The position numbers were made by a program, and so were the translations under genes. A stretch of DNA of 64,000 bases from Mycolicibacterium baixiangningiae (lineage in GTDB: Bacteria > Actinomycetota > Actinomycetes > Mycobacteriales > Mycobacteriaceae). The DNA lies in the NCBI RefSeq assembly GCF_016313185.1, contig NZ_CP066218.1, positions 3,906,001-3,970,000 on the forward strand, given 5' to 3'. Below are positions 1-9,547 of the stretch, in pieces (positions within the stretch are counted from its first letter, which is position 1; every line of letters starts with the position of its first letter). Under the pieces are notes generated by a model that had not been told where the DNA came from, ran no database searches, and saw nothing but the letters and a program-made list of their open reading frames with translations.

Positions 1-690
1 CACATCGGGACCGGCAACTACAACCCGAAGACCGCACGCCTGTACGAGGATGTCGGTCTGCTCACCGCCGCCCCCGACATCGGCGCCGATCTGACCGACC
101 TGTTCAACTCGCTGACCGGATACTCACGCAAGGTGGCCTATCGCAACCTGCTGGTGGCGCCGCACGGCGTGCGCAAGGGCATCATCGAGCGCATCGAACG
201 GGAAGTGGCGGCCGCCCGCGACGGCGCCGAGGGCCGGATCCGGCTGAAGGCCAACGCCCTGGTGGACGAGCAGGTTATCGATGCGCTCTACCGCGCATCG
301 CAGGCCGGTGTCCGTGTCGAGGTGGTGGTGCGCGGTATCTGCGCGCTGCGGCCCGGTGTGAGCGGATTCTCCGAGAACATCGTGGTGCGCTCGATCCTGG
401 GCCGGTTCCTGGAGCATTCGCGCGTCATCCACTTCCGCGCCCTCGACGAGTACTGGATCGGCAGCGCGGACATGATGCACCGCAATCTCGACCGCCGCGT
501 CGAAGTGATGGCCCAGGTGAAGGATCCGAGGCTGACCGCACAACTCAACGATGTGTTCGACTCGGCGCTGGACCCCGCAACGCGCTGCTGGGAACTCGGC
601 TCCGACGGTCACTGGACGGCGTCACCGCGCGAGGGTGAGACCGTCCGCGACCATCAGGTGTCGATGATGCGCCGTCATCGCCACCCGTGA
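1..690 (+). CDS. ppk1: Polyphosphate kinase 1, C-terminal part
   Basis: The reading frame is open from base 1, so the gene begins before the window; 229 residues remain. PPK1 reversibly polymerises the ATP gamma-phosphate into inorganic polyphosphate. The start [12 protein letters not shown] is the conserved phospholipase-D-like segment, with the catalytic-domain His of the family, and [15 protein letters not shown] and the late RFLEHSRV are also typical of PPK1. mutT1 follows 41 bp downstream, the ppk1-mutT1 order of mycobacteria (Rv2984-Rv2985). An internal ATG at 133 is not a true start, because the conserved motifs precede it. Confidence 0.95.
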   Translation, partial: HIGTGNYNPKTARLYEDVGLLTAAPDIGADLTDLFNSLTGYSRKVAYRNLLVAPHGVRKGIIERIEREVAAARDGAEGRIRLKANALVDEQVIDALYRASQAGVRVEVVVRGICALRPGVSGFSENIVVRSILGRFLEHSRVIHFRALDEYWIGSADMMHRNLDRRVEVMAQVKDPRLTAQLNDVFDSALDPATRCWELGSDGHWTASPREGETVRDHQVSMMRRHRHP

Positions 691-731
691 CGCTGCCCCT
701 GCCGGGCCCGCACTGACCTGCAGGAGTTGAG

Positions 732-1673
732 GTGTCGAAAACCAAACCGGCGAATATCGTTGCGTCGCCTGCCAAGACCGTGCTCGCCGCCGGTGCCGTC
801 TTGTGGCGGCCCAACGGCGATGCGTCGGCGCCCGAAGTCGCCGTGATCCACCGACCGCGATATGACGACTGGTCACTGCCCAAGGGCAAGGTGGACCCCG
901 GAGAGACCGAACCGGTCACCGCGGTGCGGGAAGTGCACGAGGAGACCGGTTACACCTGCGTCCTCGGCCGGCGGCTGGCGTCGGTGAGTTACCCGGTCGA
1001 GCAGGGCGTCAAGAAGGTCCGCTACTGGGCCGCCCGCACCGTCGACGGGTCCTTCTCCCCCAATGACGAAGTCGACGAACTGATCTGGCTGCCCGTCCGA
1101 GAGGCGGTCGAACGCCTGGGTTATCCCCATGATCGGAAGGTGCTGCGAAGGTTCGCCAAGGTGTCGCCTGACACCCAGACGGTGCTCGTCGTGCGGCATG
1201 CGACCGCGGGGAGCAAGTCGCGATACCGCGGAGACGACCGCAAGCGGCCGCTGGACAAGCACGGTCGCGCGCAGGCGGAGTCGTTGGTCGGTCAGCTGTT
1301 GGCGTTCGGGGCCGACCGGCTCTACGCGGCCGACCGGACCCGTTGCGAGCAGACGATCGAGCCGCTGGCCGATGAACTCGGCGAGGCCGTGCACCCGGAA
1401 CCGGCACTGACCGAAGAGGCTTACGCCGAGGACAGGAAGACCGCGCGACGGCGGGTGCTCGAAATCGCCACCGAGGCGGGGCACGCCGGGTACACCCCGG
1501 TGATCTGCTCGCAGGGCAAGGTGATTCCCGACCTGATCGAGTGGTGGTGCGACCGCGACGGTGTCCGACCGGACAGGTCCCGCAACCGCAAGGGCAGCAC
1601 GTGGGTGATGTCACTCGCGGCGGGCCGACTGGTCGCCGCGGACCACATCGGCAGCCCGCTGGCCGGGAAGTAG
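732..1673 (+). CDS. mutT1: MutT1-type Nudix hydrolase fused to a histidine phosphatase domain
   Basis: 313 residues in two domains. The N-terminal half is a Nudix hydrolase: the Nudix box runs from about residue 52 to 74, [10 protein letters not shown] then REVHEETGY. The C-terminal half is a phosphoglycerate-mutase-like histidine phosphatase starting at VVRHATAG (about residue 154), with the catalytic His. This architecture is that of mycobacterial MutT1, which sanitises 8-oxo-dGTP/8-oxo-GTP and diadenosine polyphosphates. The start is GTG, with GGAG-like bases just upstream. Downstream lies a perfect 12-bp hairpin shared with the convergent hupB. Sanitising function is known for the family; for this copy it is inferred. 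Confidence 0.93.
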   Translation: MSKTKPANIVASPAKTVLAAGAVLWRPNGDASAPEVAVIHRPRYDDWSLPKGKVDPGETEPVTAVREVHEETGYTCVLGRRLASVSYPVEQGVKKVRYWAARTVDGSFSPNDEVDELIWLPVREAVERLGYPHDRKVLRRFAKVSPDTQTVLVVRHATAGSKSRYRGDDRKRPLDKHGRAQAESLVGQLLAFGADRLYAADRTRCEQTIEPLADELGEAVHPEPALTEEAYAEDRKTARRRVLEIATEAGHAGYTPVICSQGKVIPDLIEWWCDRDGVRPDRSRNRKGSTWVMSLAAGRLVAADHIGSPLAGK

Positions 1674-1679
1674 ACGGCA

Positions 1680-1714
1680 GAACCGCCGCGGATCGGCACG
1701 ACCCGCGGCGGTTC
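1680..1714. terminator. Hairpin between convergent mutT1 and hupB
   Basis: Arms at 1680-1691 (gaaccgccgcgg) and 1703-1714 are perfectly complementary over 12 bp, with an 11-nt loop. It lies between two convergent genes. There is no U-tract on either strand, which is common for mycobacterial hairpin terminators. Confidence 0.7.
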
Positions 1715-1729
1715 AGCGTTCGTCAGGCG

Positions 1730-2413
1730 TTACTTGCGGCCCTTCTTGGCCGGCGCCTTGCGGGCCGGAGCCTTGCTGGCCGTCTTCTTGGCGGCAGTGG
1801 CCTTTTTGGCAGGCGCCTTGGCCGCGGCCTTCTTGGCCGGTGCCTTGGTCGCAGCCTTCTTGGCCGGTGCCGTCTTCTTGGCTGCAGCAGTCGACTTCTT
1901 CGCCGGTGCCGACTTCTTCGCGGCGGCCGTCGTGGTGGTCTTCTTCGCAGCGGTCTTCTTGGCCGGTGCCGTCTTCTTGGCCGCAGCAGTCGACTTCTTA
2001 GCCGGTGCCGTCTTCTTGGCGGCAGCCGTCGTCTTCTTCGCGGCGGTCTTCTTGGCGGGGGCCTTCTTCGCGGCGCGCTTGGCCGGGGCGGCCGCCACAC
2101 CACGCTTGACGGCGGGACCCTCGGACGCGAGCCGCTGTGTGCCCGAGACGATCGCCTTGAATTGTGCGCCCGGACGGAAAGCCGGCACCGAGGTCGGCTT
2201 GACCTTCACCGTCTCACCCGTGCGCGGGTTACGCGCGACACGTGCCGCCCGCCGACGCTGCTCGAAGACGCCGAAACCAGTGATGGTCACGCTGTCACCC
2301 TTGTGAACCGCACGCACGATGGTGTCCACGACGTTCTCCACCGCGGCGGTGGCTTGCCGACGGTCGGTGCCCATCTTGGTTGTCAGTGCGTCGATAAGCT
2401 CCGCTTTGTTCAT
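1730..2413 (-). CDS. hupB: Nucleoid protein HupB (HU with Lys/Ala-rich tail)
   Basis: 227 residues. Residues 1-90 are a standard HU fold ([14 protein letters not shown] at the start, then [20 protein letters not shown] with the DNA-binding arm). Residues from about 105 to the end are a histone-H1-like tail of repeated PAKK, AAKK and APAKK units. HupB compacts the nucleoid and is an iron-responsive, multifunctional DNA- and RNA-binding protein in mycobacteria. The gene is monocistronic, with 204 bp separating it from leuD. The repetitive tail creates long open frames on the other strand (1541-2617 and 1734-2306), which are artefacts. Confidence 0.97.
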   Translation of the reverse strand: MNKAELIDALTTKMGTDRRQATAAVENVVDTIVRAVHKGDSVTITGFGVFEQRRRAARVARNPRTGETVKVKPTSVPAFRPGAQFKAIVSGTQRLASEGPAVKRGVAAAPAKRAAKKAPAKKTAAKKTTAAAKKTAPAKKSTAAAKKTAPAKKTAAKKTTTTAAAKKSAPAKKSTAAAKKTAPAKKAATKAPAKKAAAKAPAKKATAAKKTASKAPARKAPAKKGRK

Positions 2414-2617
2414 GCAAAACCTCCGAAAAACCAGTGGCCCTACTTGGACCGACTAATGGACACGGTAAACCCACTGACCACTGATTTCCAAGAGCCACGC
2501 GCAGTTTCGGCGGCTCCTGGCGAATTTTTCGGCAATCCGCTTGGCTCCCTTGACGTCCCCCAAGGGCGTCGGGAAGGGGTGCGGAGGCGGCGATTTCGGC
2601 CGCTCGGACGCCCTTGA

Positions 2618-3211
2618 TCAGGCGGGCAGAGTGCGCGGTTTCCAGCTCGGCCTGCGCCGCTCGTAATCCTCGATCGAATCGAGTTTCCGCAGCGTAAGGC
2701 CTATATCGTCGAGCCCCTCGAGCAATCGCCATGCGGTGTAATCGTCAATCGTGAACGGCACCACTAGCGTTCCCGCGATGATGTTGCGATCTTGAAGATT
2801 GACAGTGAGTTCCAGCCCGGGATTCTGCTCGATCACCTTCCACAGAAGTTCTACGTCATTTTGGTTCACCTCGGCCGCCAACAACCCGGCCTTGCCCGCA
2901 TTTCCGCGGAAGATATCGGCGAACCGCGACGAGATGACGACCCGGAAGCCGTAGTCCATGAGCGCCCAGACCGCATGCTCGCGGGAGGATCCCGTTCCGA
3001 AATCCGGTCCTGCGACCAGAACCGAACCCTTGTCGAACGGTGGCAAATTGAGCACGAACGAGGGGTCATTTCGCCACGCGGCGAACAGCCCGTCCTCGAA
3101 ACCCGTTCTAGTGACCCGCTTCAGATACACCGACGGGATGATCTGGTCGGTGTCGACATTCGACCGACGCAGGGGTACGCCGATCCCGGTGTGAGTGCGA
3201 AAGGCTTCCAT
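2618..3211 (-). CDS. leuD: 3-isopropylmalate dehydratase small subunit
   Basis: 197 residues, the usual length for LeuD. With LeuC it isomerises 2-isopropylmalate to 3-isopropylmalate in leucine synthesis. The N-terminus ([20 protein letters not shown] then [12 protein letters not shown]) and [14 protein letters not shown] are diagnostic for the swivel domain. It lies 13 bp after leuC on the same strand, so the two subunits are cotranscribed. Confidence 0.97.
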   Translation of the reverse strand: MEAFRTHTGIGVPLRRSNVDTDQIIPSVYLKRVTRTGFEDGLFAAWRNDPSFVLNLPPFDKGSVLVAGPDFGTGSSREHAVWALMDYGFRVVISSRFADIFRGNAGKAGLLAAEVNQNDVELLWKVIEQNPGLELTVNLQDRNIIAGTLVVPFTIDDYTAWRLLEGLDDIGLTLRKLDSIEDYERRRPSWKPRTLPA

Positions 3212-3224
3212 CGCGAGTTCTCCT

Positions 3225-4676
3225 TCAGCGAGTGGGGACGGCGGACAGGTCCGCGGGAGACGACAGGGTGCCGCGAACGGCGGTGGCGGCGGCCACGGCC
3301 GGCGAGACCAGGTGCGTGCGCCCGCCTTTGCCCTGACGCCCCTCGAAGTTGCGGTTGGACGTCGACGCGCACCGCTGCCCCGGCGAGAGCTGATCGGGGT
3401 TCATGCCCAGACACATCGAGCAGCCGGCCTGCCGCCACTCGGCGCCAGCATCGACGAAGATCCGGTCGAGCCCTTCGGATTCGGCCTGTGCGCGGACGCG
3501 CATCGAACCCGGCACCACGAGCATCCGGATCCCGTCGGCGACGCTGCGGCCGCGCAGGACGTCGGCGACCACGCGCAGATCCTCGATGCGGCCGTTGGTG
3601 CACGACCCGACGAACACGGTGTCCACGGAGACGTCGCGCATCGCGGTGCCCGCTTGAAGACCCATGTAGGTCAACGCCTTTTCCGCGGCCTGGCGTTCAC
3701 CCTCGTCGACGATCAGCTCGGGGTCGGGCACCGCACCGGAGAGCGGCACACCCTGGCCGGGATTGGTCCCCCAGGTCACGAACGGGCTCAGCTCGGCCGC
3801 GTCGAGGTACACCTCGGTGTCGAACTCGGCGCCCGGATCGGTGCGCAGCTGCCGCCACGCCTCCACTGCGGCATCCCAGTCCGCGCCGGTTGGTGCGTGC
3901 GGCCGTCCGCGCAGGAATTCGAACGTGGTGTCGTCGGGAGCCACCATGCCGGCCCGGGCACCGGCCTCGATGCTCATGTTGCAGATCGTCATCCGGCCCT
4001 CCATCGACAGCGATTCGATGGCGCTGCCTCGGTATTCGATGACGTACCCCTGTCCACCGCCGGTGCCGATCTTGGCGATCACGGCGAGGATGATGTCCTT
4101 GGCGCTGACGCCGGGCGGCAGCTCGCCGTCGATGTTGACCGCCATCGTCTTGAACGGACGCAACGGAAGTGTCTGTGTCGCCAGCACATGCTCGACCTCG
4201 GAGGTGCCGATACCCATCGCGAGGGCCCCGAACGCGCCGTGGGTGGAGGTGTGGCTGTCACCGCACACCACGGTCATCCCGGGCTGGGTCAGGCCCAGCT
4301 GCGGCCCGATGATGTGGACGATGCCCTGTTCGACGTCGCCCATCGGATGCAGACGGATGCCGAATTCGGCACAGTTGCGCCGCAACGTCTCCACCTGGGT
4401 GCGCGAGACGGGGTCGGCGATCGGCTTGTCGATGTCGATCGTCGGCACGTTGTGGTCTTCGGTCGCGATGGTGAGATCCGGACGGTGCACGGGTCGGTTC
4501 GCGAGTCGCAGACCGTCGAAGGCCTGCGGACTGGTCACCTCGTGGACGAGGTGCAGGTCGATGTAGATCAGGTCCGGTTCGCGCGCGGCACCCTCCCCGG
4601 TACCGAGGGCGACGACGTGGTCGGCCCACACCTTCTCTGCGAGGGTGCGCGGCGTGGCGGGCTGTGCCATAACCAT
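3225..4676 (-). CDS. leuC: 3-isopropylmalate dehydratase large subunit
   Basis: 483 residues, an aconitase-family protein. The [4Fe-4S] cluster ligands are visible as VGSCTNGR and [25 protein letters not shown] is the conserved substrate-binding segment. It forms a heterodimer with LeuD. The start could be ATG 4676 or ATG 4670; neither has a strong Shine-Dalgarno. The gene diverges from the IclR regulator at 4750, with 73 bp between that hold a palindrome, which suggests direct control by that regulator. Confidence 0.97.
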   Translation of the reverse strand: MVMAQPATPRTLAEKVWADHVVALGTGEGAAREPDLIYIDLHLVHEVTSPQAFDGLRLANRPVHRPDLTIATEDHNVPTIDIDKPIADPVSRTQVETLRRNCAEFGIRLHPMGDVEQGIVHIIGPQLGLTQPGMTVVCGDSHTSTHGAFGALAMGIGTSEVEHVLATQTLPLRPFKTMAVNIDGELPPGVSAKDIILAVIAKIGTGGGQGYVIEYRGSAIESLSMEGRMTICNMSIEAGARAGMVAPDDTTFEFLRGRPHAPTGADWDAAVEAWRQLRTDPGAEFDTEVYLDAAELSPFVTWGTNPGQGVPLSGAVPDPELIVDEGERQAAEKALTYMGLQAGTAMRDVSVDTVFVGSCTNGRIEDLRVVADVLRGRSVADGIRMLVVPGSMRVRAQAESEGLDRIFVDAGAEWRQAGCSMCLGMNPDQLSPGQRCASTSNRNFEGRQGKGGRTHLVSPAVAAATAVRGTLSSPADLSAVPTR

Positions 4677-4715
4677 CTCGATTCTTCTGGACTCTCGGCC
4701 TGCGACGTTGCGCTG

Positions 4716-4735
4716 GCAATCTCACATTGCGGGAC
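4716..4735. promoter_or_regulatory. Candidate operator in the leuC/IclR divergent gap
   Basis: GCAATctcacATTGC (4716-4730) is a perfect 5+5 inverted repeat. The overlapping CACATTGCGGGAC (4723-4735) resembles, from memory, the LtbR motif described for Corynebacterium glutamicum. It sits between leuC and its IclR regulator and overlaps the region just upstream of the regulator's -10 box. Binding is inferred. Confidence 0.5.
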
Positions 4736-4737
4736 GC

Positions 4738-4743
4738 TAGTAT
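4738..4743 (+). promoter_or_regulatory. -10 box of a leaderless IclR-regulator transcript
   Basis: TAGTAT fits the mycobacterial TANNNT -10 box and ends exactly 6 nt before GTG 4750. The predicted +1 is therefore the G of the start codon. No good -35 is seen at the usual spacing. Confidence 0.6.
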
Positions 4744-4749
4744 CTCCCT

Positions 4750-5451
4750 GTGAGACAGGATAGCGGTATCGGCGTGCTGGACAAAGCTGTGGGCGTACTG
4801 CACACCGTGGCGGAGTCGCCCTGCGCCCTCGCCGAACTGTGCGAGCGCACCGGGTTGCCGCGCGCGACGGCGCACCGGTTGGCCGCGGGTCTGGAAACCC
4901 ACCGGCTGCTCGCCCGTGACGCCGAGGGCCGGTGGCGGCTGGGGCCGGCGCTGACCGAGTTGGCCGGGCAGGTCAACGATCCGCTGCTGGCGGCCGGCGC
5001 GGTGATCCTGCCCCGGCTACGCGAGATCACCGGTGAGAGCGTGCAACTGTACCGGCGTGAGGGCACGGCGAGAATCTGCATCGCGGCGCTGGAACCGCCA
5101 GCAGGACTGCGGGATACCGTGCCGGTCGGCACCCGGCTGGCGATGACGGCGGGCTCGGGCGCGAAGGTGCTGCTCGCATTCGCCGACGCCGCCACCCAGC
5201 AGGCTGTGCTCCCCGAGGCGATGTTCACCGAGCGCACATTGGCGGAGGTGCGCAGGCGCGGGTGGGCCCAGAGCGCGGCCGAACGCGAGCCGGGGGTGGC
5301 CAGTGTCTCGGCACCGGTGCGCGACGGCAAGGGCGCGGTGGTGGCGGCGATCTCGGTGTCCGGCCCCATCGACCGGATGGGTCGCCGCCCGGGCGCGCGG
5401 TGGGCCGCCGATCTGCTGGCCGCCGCCGACGCACTCGCCCGTCGGCTCTAG
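4750..5451 (+). CDS. IclR-family regulator, LtbR/NdgR type
   Basis: 233 residues. The N-terminal winged helix covers about residues 5-65 (LGLPRATAHRLAAGLETH-like recognition helix) and the C-terminal IclR effector domain follows. The gene is divergent from leuCD, which is the position of ltbR in Corynebacterium (a repressor of leucine and tryptophan genes), ndgR in Streptomyces and Rv2989 in M. tuberculosis. The likely role is leucine-pathway control, probably with autoregulation through the palindrome at 4716-4730. The start is GTG; the -10 box 6 nt upstream indicates a leaderless mRNA. Confidence 0.9.
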   Translation: MRQDSGIGVLDKAVGVLHTVAESPCALAELCERTGLPRATAHRLAAGLETHRLLARDAEGRWRLGPALTELAGQVNDPLLAAGAVILPRLREITGESVQLYRREGTARICIAALEPPAGLRDTVPVGTRLAMTAGSGAKVLLAFADAATQQAVLPEAMFTERTLAEVRRRGWAQSAAEREPGVASVSAPVRDGKGAVVAAISVSGPIDRMGRRPGARWAADLLAAADALARRL

Positions 5452-5542
5452 TTCTCGTCGGCGAGATCGACATCACGGTGGCGACGGCGCCGTCGGCACG
5501 ACCGTGGCGAAGATCTCGCGCGCCGAGGATGCCCACGAACGC

Positions 5543-5578
5543 CGACAGCGCCCGACTCCGTGGAGTCGAGCGCTGTCG
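5543..5578. terminator. Hairpin between the IclR gene and tRNA-Glu
   Basis: Outer arms cgacagcgc (5543-5551) and gcgctgtcg (5570-5578) enclose inner arms cgactc (5553-5558) and gagtcg (5563-5568) with a 4-nt loop. It is 15 bp in all with small bulges. It lies between the + strand regulator and the - strand tRNA-Glu and can serve both. Confidence 0.65.
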
Positions 5579-5583
5579 CGATG

Positions 5584-5656
5584 TACCCCCGATGGGATTC
5601 GAACCCACGCTACCGCCGTGAGAGGGCGGCGTCCTAGGCCGCTAGACGACGGGGGC
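5584..5656 (-). tRNA. gluT: tRNA-Glu (CUC)
   Basis: 73 nt without the encoded CCA. On the minus strand it starts GCCCCCG and ends CGGGGGT plus discriminator A, so six acceptor pairs are canonical and the first is G-U. The anticodon stem-loop is CCGCC CTCTCAC GGCGG with anticodon CTC. The T-arm carries GGTTCGAATCC. It lies after tRNA-Gln on the same strand, as in M. tuberculosis. Confidence 0.96.
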
Positions 5657-5713
5657 CAGAACTTTCGGTTGGTCAGCATAGCCCAGGCGAACAACGCTGA
5701 CCTAATCGCCTGC

Positions 5714-5732
5714 GAGAGCCCTGAAGGCTCTC
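5714..5732 (-). terminator. Small hairpin 3' of tRNA-Gln
   Basis: gagagcc (5714-5720) and ggctctc (5726-5732) form a 7-bp stem with a 5-nt loop. It lies 20 bp past the tRNA-Gln 3' end and ahead of tRNA-Glu. It may mark processing or partial termination. Confidence 0.4.
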
Positions 5733-5752
5733 CGTGCAGACATACTTCGCAG

Positions 5753-5824
5753 CTGGGGTACCAGGACTCGAACCTAGAATGGCGGTACCAGAAACCGCTG
5801 TGTTGCCAATTACACCATACCCCA
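5753..5824 (-). tRNA. glnT: tRNA-Gln (CUG)
   Basis: 72 nt. The acceptor stem is TGGGGTA with TACCCCA, and the discriminator is G. The anticodon loop TTCTGGT is flanked by GCGGT and ACCGC, giving anticodon CTG. The T-arm contains GGTTCGAGTCC. It lies between gltX and tRNA-Glu. Confidence 0.96.
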
Positions 5825-5971
5825 ATGGCTACCCATAACCGCTGGCCATGGGCTTTTTCGGAGCGTTTGCGCGGTGGGGATCGCCCCCGCGAATCGTTCC
5901 GGCGCCGACGTGCACACTACCAAAGATTTCGGCGTGCTTTCGCCACGCGCCCCCCAGGCCGGCGCCAACTC

Positions 5972-7435
5972 CTAGGCCGAGGCGGCCGCATGCTCGCGGG
6001 CGGCCCGCAGCCGGGCCAGGCTGCGGTCGCGTCCGAGCAACTCCAGCGACTCGAACAGTGGCGGGCTGACCGATGCGCCGGTAGCGGCGACGCGGACCGG
6101 CCCGAACGCCTTGCGGGGTTTGAGCTCGAGATCGTCCAGCAGGGCCTTCTTCAGCGCGTCCTCGATCGCGGCCGTCGTCCACTGCCCCACGGCCTCGAGT
6201 CCGGCGAGCGCGGCGTCGAGCACCTTTACCGCGTCGGCTTTGAGCTCTTTGGCGGCTGCCTTCTCGTCGAGGGCGAACGAGCCGTCGTCGAGGAACTTCA
6301 GCAGCCCCCACGCGTCGCCCAGGACGACGATGCGGGTCTGCACCAACCGGGCCGCCTCGGCGAACTGGGAGTCGTCGAGGCCGACGTCGTGGCCGTGCGC
6401 GGCGAAATACGCCTTCAGGCGGGCGGTGAAGTCGTCCTCGGTCAACAACCGGATGTGCTCGGCGTTGAGCGCATCGGCTTTCTTCTGGTCGAACCGGGCG
6501 GGGTTGGAGTTCACATCGGCCACGTCGAACGCGGCCACCATCTCGTCGAGGCTGAACAGGTCGTGGTCGTCGGCGATACCCCAGCCGAGCAGCGCCAGAT
6601 AGTTGAGCAGCCCCTCGCGGATGAACCCGCGGTCGCGGTGCAGGAATAGGTTCGACTGCGGGTCACGTTTGGACAGCTTCTTGTTGCCCTCACCCAGAAC
6701 GCTTGGCAGATGGGCGAACTGCGGAACCTGCTCGGCCAGACCGAGCCGGATCAGCGCCTCGTACAGCGCGATCTGGCGTGGCGTCGACGGCAGGATGTCC
6801 TCGCCGCGCAGGACGTGGGTGATCTTCATGAGCGCATCGTCGACCGGGTTCACCAGTGTGTAGAGCGGTTCCCCGTTGCCGCGGGTGAGCGCGAAGTCGG
6901 GAATCGTCCCCGCACCGAACGTGGTCTCGCCGCGCACCAGATCGCGCCAGGTGATGTCTCGATCGGGCATGCGCAGCCGGATCACCGGGTTACGCCCCTC
7001 GGCGCGGTAGGCGGCGCGCTGCTCGTCGGTGAGGTCGCGGTCGAAGTTGTCGTACCCCAGCTTGGGATTCCGGCCTGCGGCGAGGTGGCGCGCCTCGACC
7101 TCCTCGGCGGTGGAATACGCCTCGTAGGCCTCCCCCGCGGCGACGAGGCGAGCGATCACGTCGCGGTAGACGTCGCGGCGCTGCGACTGGCGGTACGGCG
7201 CGTAGGGTCCACCGATGTCGGGTCCCTCGTCGTAGTCGAGTCCGAGCCAGTTCAGCGCGTCGAGGATCGCCTGGTAGCTCTCCTCGCTGTCGCGCGCCGA
7301 GTCGGTGTCCTCGATGCGGAACACCAACGTCCCGCCGGTGTGCCGCGCGTACGCCCAGTTGAACAGCGCAGTGCGGATCAGGCCGACATGCGGGGTCCCC
7401 GTCGGGGACGGGCAGAATCGGACACGGACCGTCAT
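5972..7435 (-). CDS. gltX: Glutamate--tRNA ligase
   Basis: 487 residues from the chosen start. GltX charges tRNA-Glu. The HIGH-like signature is [13 protein letters not shown], and LSKRDPQSN is the KMSKS-like loop. There are two candidate starts. ATG 7435 has GAGGAG 6 nt upstream and begins [11 protein letters not shown], close to family N-termini. ATG 7465 overlaps the stop of the FAH gene (ATGA-type coupling) and would add ten residues. The first is preferred. The gene sits next to the tRNA-Glu gene that encodes its substrate. Confidence 0.96.
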   Translation of the reverse strand: MTVRVRFCPSPTGTPHVGLIRTALFNWAYARHTGGTLVFRIEDTDSARDSEESYQAILDALNWLGLDYDEGPDIGGPYAPYRQSQRRDVYRDVIARLVAAGEAYEAYSTAEEVEARHLAAGRNPKLGYDNFDRDLTDEQRAAYRAEGRNPVIRLRMPDRDITWRDLVRGETTFGAGTIPDFALTRGNGEPLYTLVNPVDDALMKITHVLRGEDILPSTPRQIALYEALIRLGLAEQVPQFAHLPSVLGEGNKKLSKRDPQSNLFLHRDRGFIREGLLNYLALLGWGIADDHDLFSLDEMVAAFDVADVNSNPARFDQKKADALNAEHIRLLTEDDFTARLKAYFAAHGHDVGLDDSQFAEAARLVQTRIVVLGDAWGLLKFLDDGSFALDEKAAAKELKADAVKVLDAALAGLEAVGQWTTAAIEDALKKALLDDLELKPRKAFGPVRVAATGASVSPPLFESLELLGRDRSLARLRAAREHAAASA

Positions 7436-7461
7436 ATCGCTCTCCTCATGCGCGGTGCTCA

Positions 7462-8244
7462 TCATTTACCTTTGCGCACAACGGGGTTCGTGAGCGTGCC
7501 GATGTTCTCGACGGTGACCGACACCGTGTCGCCGTCCTCGATCGGCGACACCCCCTCCGGGGTCCCGGTGAGGATGAGGTCTCCGGGCAACAGGGTCATC
7601 ACCGCCGAGATCCACTCCACGATCGCCCCGATGTCGTGCAGCATCAACGACGTCCGGCTGAGTTGTCTGATCTCCCCGTTGACCTCGGTGCGCAATTCGA
7701 GGTCCGAGGGGTCGACGTCGGTGACGATCCACGGGCCCACCGGGCAGAACGTGTCATGACCCTTGGCGCGGGTCCACTGGCCGTCCTGCTTCTGCTGATC
7801 GCGCGCTGAGACGTCGTTGGCGATCGTGTAGCCCAGGATGTTCTCGGCCGCACGGGCGGCGGGCACGTCCTTGCACGGCCTGCCGATGACCACCGCCAGC
7901 TCACCTTCGAAGTGCACCGGGTTGGCGTTGGCGGGCAACTGAATCGGGATGTTGGGCCCGATGATGGAGGTGTTGGGTTTGAGGAAGATCACCGGATCGG
8001 GGAAGTGGCCGCCGCCCATCTCCTCGATGTGCGCGGCGTAGTTCTTCCCGATGCACACCACCTTGCTGGCCAGGATGGGGGCGAGCAGCCGGACGTCGGC
8101 CAGCGGCCAGGACCGTCCGGTGAAGGTGGGGGTACCGAAGGGATGTTCGGCGATCTCCTTGACGACCGTGGCAGGGTCGCCGGGAGCGCCCTCCACGCTG
8201 ACAAAGGCGACCCCGTCGGGGCTGGCGATTCGACCAAGGCGCAT
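7462..8244 (-). CDS. Fumarylacetoacetate hydrolase-family protein
   Basis: 260 residues. The FAH fold is recognised by [21 protein letters not shown] (metal-ligand Glu residues) and [14 protein letters not shown]. Members act on 2-oxo acids or acylpyruvates (5-carboxymethyl-2-oxohex-3-ene dioate isomerase/decarboxylase, acylpyruvase, oxaloacetate tautomerase); the substrate cannot be told here. It corresponds in place to Rv2993c. The stop overlaps the upstream candidate start of gltX, so the two are likely cotranscribed. Confidence 0.9.
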   Translation of the reverse strand: MRLGRIASPDGVAFVSVEGAPGDPATVVKEIAEHPFGTPTFTGRSWPLADVRLLAPILASKVVCIGKNYAAHIEEMGGGHFPDPVIFLKPNTSIIGPNIPIQLPANANPVHFEGELAVVIGRPCKDVPAARAAENILGYTIANDVSARDQQKQDGQWTRAKGHDTFCPVGPWIVTDVDPSDLELRTEVNGEIRQLSRTSLMLHDIGAIVEWISAVMTLLPGDLILTGTPEGVSPIEDGDTVSVTVENIGTLTNPVVRKGK

Positions 8245-8259
8245 ACCGCCAGCCTAGTG

Positions 8260-9456
8260 TCAGCCGCCTTGGCCCCCGGCAAGCGCCGTCCGCAGGAACG
8301 GGGTGGAGTCGGGCAACGACGCCAGCACCGTGCCGCCGTGGTCCTGGTCGGGGTAAACCCGCAACGTCACGTCCTGACCATTGGCGCTCAGCTGGTCATA
8401 CAGGCTGAGTGTGGAGTCCGGCGGCACATCGCGGTCGAGCAGGCCAACACCGAGGAAGATCGGCCGGTCGTACCCGCTGACCGGCAATCCCATGTACGCG
8501 TCGAGCGCCTCGGCGGCCCCTGGCAGCGACGCCAGCGGCGCCCGGAAGAACTCTGCCGGGGTGCGGCCGGCGAGCGCCGCGTCGAGCGCTGCGTAGCACA
8601 GCGTCTCGGCCAGCGTGGCTGCGTCGAGCCCCTGTGGGCTCAGCACACTGTCGACGCCGAGGTCGGGCCGCGCCTCGCGGAACGCGGCGAGGATGTAGGC
8701 GGCGTAGCTGTTGGCGGCGGGCCCGAGCGCGGGCGGCAGCGCCATGTCGGGGGCCGCGCGTTCGATGACCTTCTCGATGTTGGCCGGGGTGCCGGTGGCC
8801 ACCACCCCGCGGTAGTCCAGGCCGCTGCCCGCGCTGAACTCCGTCGCCCACCGGGCACTGCTGACCGCGGCCGCACCGCCCTGACTCTGTCCGACGATGG
8901 CCCACTTCGGCGACAGGGGCAGCCCGAAGCCGTGGGCGGCCACCACGGAGTCGACGACGGCGCGGGCGGTGGCCACGCTGTTGAGGTAGCTCATCAGACC
9001 GGGGGTGCCCAGCCCGGTGTAATCGGTGGCCACGATCGCGTAGCCCTGGTCGAGCCAGTGGGTCAGGTACTCGTCGTCGCGGGGGTTGCGCGGCAACGCC
9101 GACGGTGTGCAGTCGTCGCCGAGGCCGACGGTGCCGTGCGCCCACGCGACGGTCCGCCAACCGCCGTGCGGTGGCTCACCGTGCGGCAGGAAGACCGCGG
9201 CCGTGCTGACCGCCGGCGCGTCGTGCTGATCGCGGGTCGCGTAGAGGATGCGGTACGCCGCGCCGGCGCCGCGCACCGACAGTTCCGGGCTCAGCGGCAC
9301 GTCGCGGATGAGCGTGCCGGGCGCCGGGATGTTGCCCGTGTAGGCGCGGGCGTCCAACCCCGACCAGTTCGGCGCTGCGGCCGACGCCGACGGCACCGGG
9401 GTCAGCACGCTCAGGCCGCCGAGCAGCAGGACCACGGCGGCGACAGATCTCCACAT
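8260..9456 (-). CDS. Secreted lipase, LIP family
   Basis: 398 residues. The start at ATG 9456 gives a signal peptide: hydrophobic VAAVVLLLGGLSVL followed by SASAAA as the likely cleavage site. The nucleophile elbow is GQSQGG; DRDVPPD and DQDHGG supply the likely Asp and His. This is the secretory lipase fold (alpha/beta hydrolase), acting outside the cytoplasm on acylglycerols or esters. The open frame extends a further 59 codons upstream, but that stretch has no signal and overlaps the divergent MFS promoter. It lies 15 bp upstream of the FAH gene. Confidence 0.85.
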   Translation of the reverse strand: MWRSVAAVVLLLGGLSVLTPVPSASAAAPNWSGLDARAYTGNIPAPGTLIRDVPLSPELSVRGAGAAYRILYATRDQHDAPAVSTAAVFLPHGEPPHGGWRTVAWAHGTVGLGDDCTPSALPRNPRDDEYLTHWLDQGYAIVATDYTGLGTPGLMSYLNSVATARAVVDSVVAAHGFGLPLSPKWAIVGQSQGGAAAVSSARWATEFSAGSGLDYRGVVATGTPANIEKVIERAAPDMALPPALGPAANSYAAYILAAFREARPDLGVDSVLSPQGLDAATLAETLCYAALDAALAGRTPAEFFRAPLASLPGAAEALDAYMGLPVSGYDRPIFLGVGLLDRDVPPDSTLSLYDQLSANGQDVTLRVYPDQDHGGTVLASLPDSTPFLRTALAGGQGG

Positions 9457-9547
9457 CACGCCCGATACCGTACGCACCCGTGACAAGTCATACCATATTG
9501 TGGGAATGAAGTTCGAATATGTGAGATGCCCGTGCCACCATGGACAG

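Noticed and set aside
1541..2617. Long + strand frames over hupB (also 1734-2306)
   Set aside because: They arise from the repeated Lys/Ala codons of the hupB tail on the other strand and have no recognisable domain.
9500..9547. Upstream start of the MFS gene
   Set aside because: The 16 added residues are not transporter-like, and the next ATG begins a normal MFS N-terminus.
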